Assembly: GCA_015680685.1 (NCBI GenBank)
Contig: MNCI01022494.1
Coordinates: 199,182 to 263,181, forward strand
Length of the DNA: 64,000 nucleotides
Reading direction: 5' to 3'
Origin: Gnetum montanum
Lineage: Eukaryota; Streptophyta; Gnetopsida; Gnetales; Gnetaceae
Both the position numbers and the translations under genes were made by a program. Position 1 is the stretch's first letter; each line of letters begins with the position of its first letter. Positions 1 through 11,400 of this stretch are shown piece after piece. Under the pieces are notes generated by a model. The model worked only from the letters and a program-made list of their open reading frames with translations, had not been told where the DNA came from and did no database searches.

Positions 1-115
1 GTTTTAACCTTTTCTTTATCTTTCTTACTATGTTGATTCTTAAAAGCTGAATATGCAGGATCATGGCTATTTTGTGCTGCCTCCTCTATGTTCTTGATCT
101 GTACAAACGCTTGAC

Positions 116-1606
116 TTAGAGTGCATGCATTGAGGTAGTATAGTTTGGATTTGACAAAATCGTTGACAGCCCCTTTAGGATGGTGAGGAGATACGTCTCT
201 GGGATTGACTCGTGGAGTTCATTGAGAGCAGCACTCCACCGTTGGATGAATTTTTGGACAGGTTCAAGGGGTGCTTGCTTGACCTGTATGAGGCTGTCAA
301 GTGTTGCTTCAGGATTCAAGTTGTACATGAACTTGGTGACGAACTGGTGTAACAAATCTTCTAGAAAAGATATTGAGTTACGTGGCAAGGCCCGATACCA
401 ATCAAGTGCTCTCCCACCCCCCCACATGGGGAACACTCGTAGAATGGCATGTGGCCATGCCTGAAGTAGCGCGCACTCTAGTCTAAATGTTATGAGGTGA
501 GCGTTGGGGTCTATCTCCCCGTTGTATTTAGTCAGCGTGGGTAAAGATACACCCTTGGGTAATGTTAGAGGCGGAACTGAAGAGCTGATGGGGTCATCGT
601 GATAGAAGTCCACTACCTTGAGTTTTCCATCGGCTGCTATCTTGAGGTGCTTGACCTTGTCGGTTAGCTCCTGTATTAGCTTTTTAGCGGCAGCCCTGTC
701 TTGGGCACTAGGCGATATAGTAGGTTGTGGATGTTGTACCGTATATAGGTTAGATTGTTGGACAGTGGACTGGAAGGAAGAAAGTTGTGTAGTTGGAGGC
801 TGCGTTTGCGGAATATTTGTGGTGGGTGGTACTAGGGGCGGCACATTGTAGGCAAGGGGTTGTTGTTGTTGTGGTTGTCCTTGAGGGATGTTAGCTAGTA
901 GAATTGTGTGAGACGGTATGTTATAGTGAGGGAATTTATGCGGTTGAGCAGCAATCGCTGCCCATTGACCAGTCACACTTTACATAGGGGCACTCTGAAC
1001 TGGTTGAGTTATAGCGGTGAAATGGGCTCCTTGGGTTTGGACCCGGGGGATATAATGAGCGGACGTAGAAGCTGGTATCACATGTGGCATCCCGATCACT
1101 CGGGGCGGGAAGGTTACTCCTACATTATTTTGAGGAGGTTGTATTTGCGAGAATGGGGCTACTATTACAACAGGGGGAATAGCAAGGGGAAATGTGTTGA
1201 GTTGTGGATCGGTTGCAGGAGGAATATGAACAAGTGTGGATGATTCTTGTTGAGGTATTTGTGCTTGGGTAAATTTAAATGGTTGAAGGGACGTAATTTC
1301 CCCTGTGGCTGGATGAAACAAAGGGTTTGCATAGGTTTGCGGACTAAGAGTATGGTACGAATCTTCATGCTTGGATTGGGCTGCGAAATCATCCTCCTCT
1401 TCTAATTGAGGATTTACCACAGGCTGATCTAAAGGCTGACTCCTTTGTAGGAGGAGTTGTGAGATGAGCTCAGAGTAATGCTCTGGGAGCAGGATGATAT
1501 CATACGGGGAAGGAATGAACTCATGTCCTCCCCTATGGAAGAGTTTGTATTGTCTCTTAACCTCCATTTCGGTTTGGTCCACGGCTAGGTCGGCTTGCAT
1601 TTTCAC
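116..1606 (-). pseudogene. Ty3/gypsy retrotransposon gag, one internal stop
   Basis: Minus-strand reading frame of about 495 codons, broken by a single in-frame TAA at 980-982; both halves are in the same frame. The upstream half (1606-980) is rich in Pro and Gln, with no recognised domain. The downstream half has a Pro/Gln stretch, then a retrotransposon gag domain: YNGEIDPNAHLITF, then ALDWYRALPRNSISFLEDL, then FVTKFMYNLNPEATLDSL. This is the usual spacing of plant Ty3/gypsy Gag, which forms the particle that packages element RNA. The frame stops again at 116-118 before any protease or reverse transcriptase, which would lie left of the window if present. The element therefore runs leftward and the minisatellite at 1951 lies on its 5' side. 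Family assignment is firm; activity is very unlikely. Confidence 0.85.
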
Positions 1607-1950
1607 ACATATGAAATTATATTGCTCCTGAGTTATAATGTTAAATGATGGGTTCCTCCCTTACAATCTAAGAGACCGGCAAGGCCCCACAGTAGGTTGT
1701 ACCATGGGTTGTTAAACGGCCATGGTGCCTACGATGTCTGTAACTGGCTTGGTTGTAGCGTTGGGGTTTGTAGTGTTCATGATGAACAGTTATGAATACA
1801 ACACCATGAAGGGATATGAAACTAGTATATTTAGTACGGCGTAAACCTACGTTCGCTGGGTACAACGTATAGATTGGAACTCAGCGTATAGTGGCAGCGT
1901 ATAGGTATATGTTAAAATGTGTAGGTAGAGCAGCGTACAACGTAAACTAA
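1607..1950. other. Presumed leader between gag and minisatellite
   Basis: About 340 bases upstream (in element sense) of the gag frame. No convincing coding sequence. From about 1835 it begins to show isolated AGCGTATA-type words, which become the regular array further right. No primer-binding site could be identified. Confidence 0.4.
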
Positions 1951-2370
1951 GCAGCGTAGACGGAGTCTACAGCGTAGAGCATACAGCGTATGCTAAGCGG
2001 TGTAGACGGAGTCTATAGCGTAGAGCGTACAGCGTATGCTAAGTAGCGTAGACAGTCTACAACGTAGACCATACGACGTATACTCAGCAGCGTAGACATA
2101 GTCTACAGTGTAGAGCGTACAGCGTATACTCAGCAGCGTAGACAGAGTCTACAGCGTAGAGCGTGTAACTTATGCTAAGCGGCGTAGACGGAGTCTACAG
2201 CGTAGAGCGTATAACATATGCTAAGCAGCGTAGACAGTCTACAGTGTAGAGCGTACAGCGTATGCTAAGCAGTGTAGATAATCTACAGCGTAGAGCGTAC
2301 GATGTATACTCAACAGCATAGATAGAGTCTACAGCGTAGAGCGTGCAGTGTATACTCAGCAGCGTAGATG
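1951..2370. repeat. Minisatellite, about 9.5 copies of a 43-46 bp unit
   Basis: The unit starts AGCAGCGTAGAC, passes through GTCTACAGCGTAGAGCGTAC and ends AGCGTATGCTA or GTATACTC; copies begin near 1951, 1996, 2041, 2085, 2131, 2177, 2223, 2267 and 2311, followed by a partial copy. Copies differ by a few bases. Most carry GTAGAC and GTCTAC separated by 0-3 bases, so each unit can form a short hairpin. It lies just 5' of the gag frame and is probably part of the retroelement leader or LTR. Confidence 0.9.
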
Positions 2371-3189
2371 CTGGGAATTCTGTAGAACGGGATGTCGACC
2401 CGGGAATTTCAGAACTGGGTTTAGTGTTGATGCGGTGTGAGTCTGGGAAGATCGGGGTATGAGAGCACAGTAAGTCTTAAGCAGTTTCAGACCCTCCTTT
2501 TAGCGTCATTTTCTGTACTGTCCAAAATCGTCGGTCTTCGGCTGGAATGAAACAGAAACTTGGAAATCTCAGGACACGCACAGAAGACCCTACCTTCGCT
2601 TGAGGGCAAGCTGGAATTAACGAAGGCAGAGTACCTTGAGTGGTCCACACGCGGATCAGGCAAGGGTTTCCCCGAACGTACATCGATATACTGTACGCTG
2701 GGTTATATGTAAACGGCGTAACGAATGTAAAACGGAGCGTAAACGTACAAGAGCGTAAACAGTAAACATGCAACAATGAATGAAAAACTGTAACAGATTT
2801 TAGCAAAGAAATGTAGCAATATTATTGCGAAATGAGAGTTAAAATGCACCGGTCTAACGCAGTTGTGACTCTGACACAAGGCGGACGAATAGCCCTGGTG
2901 GATGCAGGGATGATTGTGTGCTGGGTTCAACTGCAGGTACAGTGTAAAAGCCGTATGCTCAGTGTGCAGGGTCGAGATCCAGTGTACAGGGTTTTTGCTA
3001 TGGTTTCTCAGTGTCTTTGGTTCTTTGTTTTTCTCTGGTTTTTTGCTCAAAAATTGCCCCCTCCGGTCTAGTGAAAAATTGGGGTTTTTATACCAGTTTA
3101 GACGTGGGACTTGGGTTTTGAGAGGGGATGATTGGCTGTGGAGTGCTGGACTCTTGGGCCGGGTGACATGTGGCGCGTTGACCGGGTGT
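2371..3189. other. Gene-free stretch, probable retroelement LTR or leader
   Basis: No supported gene. Short frames on both strands have no recognisable domains and unconvincing composition. Words such as GAGCGTAAAC and AACGGCGTAACG near 2710-2760 resemble the vocabulary of the array to the left, so this may be the rest of the same element. LTR ends were not found. Confidence 0.4.
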
Positions 3190-3670
3190 GAAAGAATGAA
3201 ATTTTACAAGCATACAGCATGCTAGCGTATATTGCTGTACGTCAGCGTATACACACTGGACGTATGACCTCGGCGTACAGACTTGATCAAGGCAAAAGAA
3301 GTCCTCGACCTTCAGATTTGAATTCGAATGCCATGAAGACGTTGCCTGTAAATGTTCCGCTCGGTTGACCTTGATCTGACACTAGTTGTACACTTTGTAC
3401 ATGCTGGGCGTATACACTGGGCGTGTACGCTGGGCGTGTAGGATGTGCATGTTCAGCGTATGAACTCCAGAATGCATGATGCCAACATCTGATGATTGCT
3501 TTGTTCATGTGAGTTGATGCTTTGTACAAAGTCTTGCTCTGCAGTGTTGTTTCCATGCCATTTTCGGGGGTTGCATACCGGGCGCATATGCTAGTCATAT
3601 ATGCTGAGTGTATCTGTGAGGCATGTACGCTGGGCGTGTACGCCCAACGTATACGTTGAGAATGTATACT
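3190..3670. repeat. Cluster of GGGCGTGTACGC and GCGTATAC motifs
   Basis: Irregularly spaced copies of CTGGGCGTRTAC occur near 3405-3440 and 3625-3650, with related AGCGTATA words near 3225, 3245 and 3455. One stretch near 3630-3650 is almost self-complementary. It is not a strict tandem array. The shared vocabulary with the array at 1951-2370 suggests one retroelement regulatory region. Confidence 0.5.
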
Positions 3671-4310
3671 TAGTGAAGACTAAGTATTTTGAGCTCCGAA
3701 GTTGCCATGTTTGATAGCAGCTGTCGCCGTGGTCGTCTGTGGGTCCCAGAGAACTGTTGAGTTCAACTCTGCTTGGAGCTGTCTGTGGGGCCCTCAGGCT
3801 TTAATCATGTCATGACTTAGCTCGATTCTTGTTGGAGAAGTACTAAGCTCAGAATTTTGTGGTGTTTCACCTACTATAATAACACCACTAGTGGTAGTCC
3901 TTCACACCCCCTTCCACCACCCCTTGCTTATGAAAAAAGAGAGAGCATTTCCTTACCTTTTGATAAATAGCATAATTATTATGTTTTCTACATGAAATTT
4001 AAAAGTGTTAATAAGATGTTATACTTGTTTCTCAAATTGTAAGATCTAGGTTGAAGCTTGGGTGGAGCCACTCAAAAGAGATTAAGCTCTTGCTCATCCA
4101 CTACCCTTGCAAGACTCACCTTAGCAAGATGGGCATTGAATCTTTGGGTGATGATCATTTATGAAAGAAAAGTTCAAAACAAAGCACGAGCCTTTGCCCA
4201 TTGGAGAGCTTGGGTTCAAAACACAATAGCAAAAAATCGAATCATCATTCATATACTTGGGTTGCACAAACTTCTCTAAGCCTTTGTTGGATGATAGGTT
4301 GAGTTTAACA
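3671..4310. other. No gene seen
   Basis: No convincing coding sequence or RNA gene. A 10-bp palindrome CCACTAGTGG lies near 3885. A 73-codon frame at 4058 has no family resemblance and was not accepted. Confidence 0.4.
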
Positions 4311-4480
4311 CTTGTGCTTTACAGTTGAAGGACTGTAGTTGTTGGACCTTTTTATCTACAATTGTTGGAAGGACTTCTAGTTGTTTAAAGCCTAAACTCT
4401 TGTGCTTTACAGTTGAAGGACTGTAGTTGTTGGACCTTTTTATCTACAATTGTTGGAAGGACTTCTAGTTGTTTAAAGCC
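4311..4480. repeat. Tandem duplication, period 88 bp
   Basis: An 82-base stretch beginning CTTGTGCTTTACAGTTGAAG at 4311 is repeated without a visible change from 4399, with six bases between. The perfect match suggests a recent event. It lies in sequence with LTR-like vocabulary (TGTTGGAAAACATGCC near 4559), so it may sit inside an old LTR element. Confidence 0.92.
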
Positions 4481-4702
4481 CCTTGATATCCATTGGGACT
4501 CTTTATGCTTAGGAAAGCATATGCTTTGAGGACATCGCTTCTTTCAAGTAGAGGATAATGTTGGAAAACATGCCTTGTTGTTATTTTTGGACTCTTGGGT
4601 GGTGCCAACACGTATTTCACGGGGGTAACATCATTACTTCATAGCCTTATGTCAACAAAATAGGGTAAGTTAAAAAAGGGCAACAATCGTTACATTATAA
4701 CT

Positions 4703-5101
4703 TTGTCTCAACAAAATAGGGTTGGTTTAAAAGTTCTTTTTCCCATTCCCCTTCATGAAAAACCAGATCACGAAAGACTTCCTTATAAGGTAGGAAAGGC
4801 TATTCTACAAACTACGCTTAGAACGAAATCTTCTCCTGTATCTATGGCAAAGGATTTATGGAAGACAAATTTGTCTTATTTGTCTAAATGGTATTTAGAA
4901 CCTTCGATAGCCAAAACAACTATAAAGGAATTCACTATACTCCCCCATATTTTGGGTTGCTTGGCTGGATCAGCAGCTCGGGATTCTTGGTTGATGATAT
5001 CGGAACCAAATCAAGAGAATTGGACTCCTCTCGATAGACTTGTTGAACATCATTTCCACCTGATTTTTCAAATCATTTTCGATTGTTTTTCCATCGAGTG
5101 A
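4703..5101 (+). pseudogene. ycf2: Plastid ycf2 fragment in nuclear DNA (NUPT)
   Basis: A 132-codon open stretch whose protein resembles an internal part of plastid Ycf2: [12 protein letters not shown], then [15 protein letters not shown], then [18 protein letters not shown]. Angiosperm Ycf2, as I recall it, has the related SYLYKWYFELGT and LLYLLSCSAGSVAQDLW here, so this copy looks like a non-angiosperm type. Full Ycf2 is around 2000 residues, so this is a small piece with no natural start; similarity fades after about 5095. It is flanked by repeats and lies about 360 bases upstream of a nuclear kinase start codon, so it is read as a plastid-to-nucleus transfer. The frame has stayed open, which may mean a young insertion or chance. 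It should not make a working protein. Confidence 0.85.
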
Positions 5102-5459
5102 TATCAAGTAAATAGAAAGCAAAGTTCAAACTTCAAACAGAGCAGACCCGACAGATTATTTCTTGTCATTTTGACGGAGTGCCAGAACTGAATCAAACCT
5201 ACAACTCAAAACCAGATATTTCTCTCGTCATCAAAACAGTTTAATTCATTGCTAGATACGGCCTCGAGGCGCATTAACTGACGTTTACAAGCCAACGGCC
5301 AACGGAACGCTGCGTGTATGGCTGTCCAAGCGCAAGAGAAAAGGGGGACGTGTCTACAGAATTGAACCACCAGCAGCAGCAGCAGCAGCCAGACACATTC
5401 ATTCATTGGTTCGTTCGAGCGGAGCTCCTCGTCAGTCTAGTCTTCTCCAGTTGCAGACA
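5102..5459 (+). promoter_or_regulatory. Upstream region and probable 5' UTR of the ABC1 kinase gene
   Basis: This is the only space between the ycf2 insertion and the first usable ATG at 5460. It contains GACGTGTC at 5347-5354, a G-box/ABRE-like core, and a (CAG)6 tract at about 5370-5388 that is probably in the 5' UTR. No clear TATA box. The regulatory role is inferred from position alone. Confidence 0.45.
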
Positions 5460-8400
5460 ATGCCGGGGTCTCGACTGACGTCGCTCTTGCTCAGAGCGGG
5501 ATGCGCGTCCAGAATTATGCGTGATAACTCTGCAATTTCTTCCAAGTTACAGTCTCGTTCCATGTCAAGTCAACATTCAGGTTTTCGCTCCTTTTCTGCA
5601 AGCCCTAAGATCGGGATAATGGCTGGAGCTGGCGTCGTTGGAGGAATGGCGGGATTATATTTCGGAGCTTTGTCCAGCAATTCAGTTGCTTCTGCTTCTG
5701 CCCCGGATTCTTCCCTCGATATTACTTCTGGTTCTAATCTGTGGCGATTCCACCTCTGGTACGCGGTTCCCCTTCGCCTTGCACGGGACGCTTACACCGC
5801 GGCCGCTATTGTTCTCGGTATGTTTGCTCCTCACGTTGTGGAACAGGATGTTGATATTGTTCTCAGAAAGCAGCAGGAATTGTTTTTGTTTACAAATTTT
5901 TAGTAGTCCTAAAATCAGAGTCAGCAAACAACAGAATCACTAGCTTGAAAATCCAAACAACCTTTGAGATTGAGAAATAAGACTTAACGACCTGGTAGTG
6001 CAATAGCAAACATGAGCAATCATATCTGTAATGGCTACAAATTAAGCCATGGCCAATCAGTTATTGCCTTGTTGGTTGTTTCTAATGTGGCTATAGCTGT
6101 TCGTGCGTTTGGTAACGACACGGTACCTGCATTTGTTGAATACTGATTCGGAGTGCTGTTGCCAAACTCGAGCCATCACATATGCAATGATTACAAATTG
6201 GCCATAGCCAGTAAGTCAGCAGTTGCTAGCTTGCTACAACGTTGTCCGAGCTGTTTACACTCTGAGCTTCCAGGAATGACACAATAGCTCCATGGATGAA
6301 TGCTAGACAAATAATAATCGGCAATGTGAATAACGTCATTTGAAGCTGCACTGTAGAGCAGACGAAAGACTTGAATTTGAAATTATCTTCAATTAAAAAA
6401 TCTAAATAATTTCACAAGTACGATGTTTTGAACACTGCTCACCATTGAAGTACCGATAAAAACTATCATCAAGCTATCATAGCAATTCCAGACCTTACTA
6501 AAAGTACAAAACCATTACGGATATGTCTCTCAAGGTGAACATTATGCTTCATAGTTGCCAGAAACGAGCAACAGAGCAACGTGAGGGCCAGAAACGAGCA
6601 ACAGATCAACGTGAGGGCAACGGAAATGTGATGGAAAAACGGATGAAGCCGGATAAGAAATCGTTTATAAATCTTAGCAGTAGTATATACAAATTTCAAT
6701 ATATTTACCTTAAAATTGCATTGGAACTGAATAGATTTGAAAAGAAAATTGCATTTAGCTTAACATCCAGTTTATTGAATGATTAAATTGTTTGTAGTTT
6801 TTTAATTTTCAAATGGTATTTCATTTTTTGACCTTAAAAAACCTTTGAACCTGCTACCAACAGTGAACATCAGAAGCAACGGCATTTTAAAACAGGTTTT
6901 CTTTGTGCAAACGGAAAATGCAAAACATTCCCAATCCTCTTGACTTGAGTATGACTTGAACTGATAACCTCTGTTGGTGCCAACACTCCGATGCTAGCAT
7001 GGGGCCTTGATTAAATAAGTTCTAGTCCATTGATAGTTAAAAATCGTATGGTTTTAGCTCATTATCTTGTAATGAAACTGGTTGCAAGTTTCAGTCACAA
7101 TTTAGAAATGGCTCTATTCCTCAATAATTATCATGTTGGCCATACATCATAAAGTGTATCTACAATCATTCTTTGGTTTGACAATCATAGTTAGGCGGGA
7201 AACATGATAATTTAGAGAATTTAAAGAACTTACCGAGGAGTTTAATGATAACTTAAGTGTGACTTTATGTACCAACCGTTACCTAACAAGCCAATGAAAT
7301 TATCACTTATGCAACCTATCATTATCCCTTGTTAATAAAAATAAAAAATAAAAAAAGAAGCAAAGGAGTTAAGGTGTGAAGTGATTGAAAGTTGGTATTC
7401 TCAAATACCAGCTATGGTACCATCTCCCTACCGACAACTAGGGAGTTTCTTGGTTTGTAATCGTTAGTACCCATTTACAGTGGTCATCCCTGCCACCTTC
7501 AAACGTTACCTACCACAGCAATGAAAGTTTAGCTGCAATTTCCGTTTCCCTACACAATTTAAAACTGTGCAATCCATTTATGGCTAATTTGCAAATGATA
7601 CATGAAAGAAACAGAAGTTGCAGAGCACCTTTCCCTACCCATCTTCACCATGAATGGAGGCATGCTTGGTCGATTTTGGTGTGGCAGAGACGTTGGGAAT
7701 TGTAATGGAAAATTGCAAGGAATCTTTCAAAGCTTTCTCTATGACTTTGACAAAAATGGTGGTGACATGAGTGGTTGCCAGGTGGCTTCTTGGATGCAAC
7801 GCACAATAGGTGGAGGAAACTTTTGCTAGGTGGTGCTGTTGCAGATGGTGCTGTTGCAGATGGTTTCACGACAGGTTCCAATGGAAACAAAACATGAGAT
7901 GGCACAGCAGTTTTTATTCTCCCATGGGGCTCCTCATGTTTATTTCTGGTAGAGTTCTCTCTTGCTGTTGCGTATTTTTGCAGCAACATGTTTCTCTTGC
8001 ACCAAGTTTGTGCAGCTGCCCGTTGAGCAGCAGCTGGGGCATGGTTCTATGTTGTTTTTATGGCTGCATGTTCTTGCAGCCGTTACCTATGCATGGGTGG
8101 TGGGAGCTGCGCATTTCTTTGCCACGTGATTGGTGGTGTCCATTGCTGTTTCTACATGTGATTGGTGGACATTATGTGTGGGTGGTGGTAGTGGATGTTA
8201 CAATGGACGTTACACATGGGTAGTAATTGCCATGGCCATTACGCATGGGTGGTGGCTCCTCATGTGCCAGACTAGTCCTTATAAATTCCTTGGCAAAGAA
8301 AGAGGATAGACATAGGAAGCAAAAAGCTAGCTACTGTTGTGGGGTTTTTTTCCAAGTGGAGTCACGGTGGAAAATCCTAGGGTTCTTTGTTACTTTTATT

Positions 8401-11400
8401 GCTTGTTTGGTGGCTCTCTTAGAGGTAGTTTGGGGCAGAGCAGTTGGTAGATTCAACAGTCGGAGGTTGCAGTCTCGTTAGAAGAGGTGTGCTTCTTGCA
8501 AGCACTGGTAGGCAAGGCTACACCAGAAGTTGTTCTATCTATGCTTGTTTTGAGCTAAGTTATCATTTTATTCTGTCATTTTATATTTCTACAACTGAAC
8601 TGTGGTCTCTATGTTGTGGATTAAACACAACCTGTTTTACTTTAGAACTCATATTAATCCTGTCCAAGCTGTTAGCTATTTATTGCTTTAATTTCATGTT
8701 TTATTGATACACAAGTTTTATTGTTGAAAATTTAAAAAGCAAACAGTTGTCTTTCTGTTAAAATTATCTTGAACTGCCTTTTATATTTCCTTGTTAAACT
8801 TGTTTAACTTACCAGCATCTTTATACGTCCCAAAATGTCATGTTGTCCTACCAGCTGAGACTATTCCTGGGTTCCCATACCTATACAAGAGGCACCCAAA
8901 TAGTCTCCCTAAACGAATTTTTTGGGTGTTGATGTGTCCAACATTTAATTTTCAAATGGTATTTCATTTTTGACCTTAAAAAACCTTTGCACCTGCTACC
9001 AACAGTGAACATAACAAGAAATGGTATTTTAAAACTGGTTTCCTTTGCACAAACAGAAAATGTGAAACATTCCCAATCCTCTTAACTTGAGTATGACTTG
9101 AACTGATAACCTCTTACCTACAAATCCTTATCAGAAAGTGAGCTAACCACTTGAGCAACCTCTCATTGGCTCATGATTATATTACAATCTGGATGTTGCA
9201 TATTGGTGGCAAACTACTATAAAATAGGTTTGCAATTTTATTATTTATGCATTCCTTAGAAAGTTTTTAATTCAGAGATTACTTTATTTGGCACAATCTA
9301 AACTCTAATCCTTTTATTTTTGCTTTAAACTTTTTTGTTTTTGTTTTTTGGAAAACACACAAAAAGATTTTCTAATGATTATATTTAGATGTGAAATACA
9401 TCTAGGAATGCTTAGAATTTTAGAGGTTATTGAGGAAACATTATTAAGGATGCATTACACAGTCAACCAATGTAGAAAAAAATTAGCAGATCAATTACTT
9501 TCATGGCATCAACCTATCTCTGCCAACAATGTTCAACTTTTAATCTTGTCAGTTACATATATTTGACTAGCCAAATCCTGTTCTATAAATCAACTATTTT
9601 TTCCAAACTTTTATTTCTAATCATCACACTCTACCTAGTTGGTTCTTATCACCTTAAAAATTCAAAATTATTCTCTTAGAAAAGTTCAAATATCATATGT
9701 GTTTTTAATGCACCTTGGATTTTGTCAGTGAATTCCATTTCACCAACTTATGTCTAAGAGGTTGCCAAATCTTGTTAATGGTTTGAGATTTTAAAATGCT
9801 GATGTGTGCATATTGACATCCTCACATGCATTTTTACAAAAACATCTTTTAACAATCATCCATCCCTGCTTCAATAGGCAAAGATTTTATCTTTAATGAA
9901 AAATACATGAACTTGAGGAACGAGACCTATCTCTCTCACATTTAGTTTTCTTTGAACTATATGTGCTGCAAATGGTCTATCATATGCCTCTGTGCTATTG
10001 TATGATTGTTGAGTTTTCCATTAGCAAGCCTCTCTTATCCTAAAATGGCATATAATGATGTTATGCATGGGAACATTTTTTCAAGATTTAGATGCATTTT
10101 CTTCTTAATAAGATTAGACATGTGATATAAGTCTGTGCCTCTGCATAGAAAGTGAACTGGATTGAGTTTTACCGTTTGAAGTTGGTACTGTAATTCTCAT
10201 TTTAAGACATTCTACCATTTGTAATGGCTTGTGCATATTACGACTGTGTATAAGGGAACCACAAAAAGAGGTAGACCAAAACATATTTGGTTTGCTAGCA
10301 TAAAGAAAGACATCCAAGATTTGGGTATTAATACTTATTTAGCTCTTAACAGAAGCAAATGGCATAAAAGAATTGATATAGCTGACTTGATGTAGTTAGG
10401 AGAACGCTAAGATGATAATGATAAAGGAACCACAGAAAACAAATGTTTGCATCTGGCTATATTTGCTGAATCTTGCAATCACTGTATGTGTTTGTGGGAA
10501 TTTCAATTTTTGCAGAAATTGACATGATTCTCTCCTGATATTTATTCTTTGTGAAGATTACAAGTATTCACTGTTGGGACTGCCAGAAGGAAGTTTGGAA
10601 TGGGAAAAGGCTAAACATGAAGCACATGTTCGATGTGCAAATAGGCTTCGGAAACTCTGCTTTGATAACGGTGGCATTTATATAAAACTTGGTCAACATC
10701 TAGGGCAGCTTGTAAGTGCTGTTAGGTTTACATATCTGGCAACCAAAATGTGTTTGAAGTTTTTGTATTACAAGAATGCTTCATGGTTTAGTATCTATTT
10801 TTTTTTAATAAATTGCTTTGATCATGAATGTAATTGCTTCTTATTTTAATTGCAGCAATCTGGCAACTATAGCATTAGAAGCTAGGCTTTCTTTTGAATA
10901 AGCACATGCCATTTTCTTTTCATTGGACTGGTCCGTGCTGGAAAATGGACACACTTTACAATCCAGCCTAGTTTAAGACATTGCCTTAAAATACCAATGA
11001 CCAGTAAGGGATGAATATGACTTAACTGCTCACAGACATTTATGGTCATATATAATATGCAATCACCATTGTTATGTTGCTTTATCCGAATTGCATCAGT
11101 TTGGCTTTATGAGTTGTTTGCTTTTTTAATGTTCATCAAGAGCCATATCAATAGTTATCCTGAGTTTTTTATATAGCCCTTTACTACCCACATCTCCTTT
11201 GCAATAGCAGCTTGCATACCAAGTTGAAATCCGTTATAAAGCAACGTTGTAATTCAAAGAGTGGAATTAAGATTATTTCCGTGAGGAGGCTCCTAGAGTT
11301 TGTTGAACACAATTTGGTTTCAACAATTTCTGTTTAGCAATTCTTTGAGTCTCATCATAAACCATTGGGATAAACCTTGTAACATTTTGGATGTAATTTT

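Noticed and set aside
180-1243. Plus-strand frames at 180, 618 and 908
   Set aside because: They are antisense to the gag frame and owe their length to its composition; no domain.
7602-8481. Plus- and minus-strand frames of 75-137 codons in kinase intron 1
   Set aside because: Overlapping on both strands, Trp/Cys-rich and without any family resemblance; better explained by a GC-richer LTR-like block.
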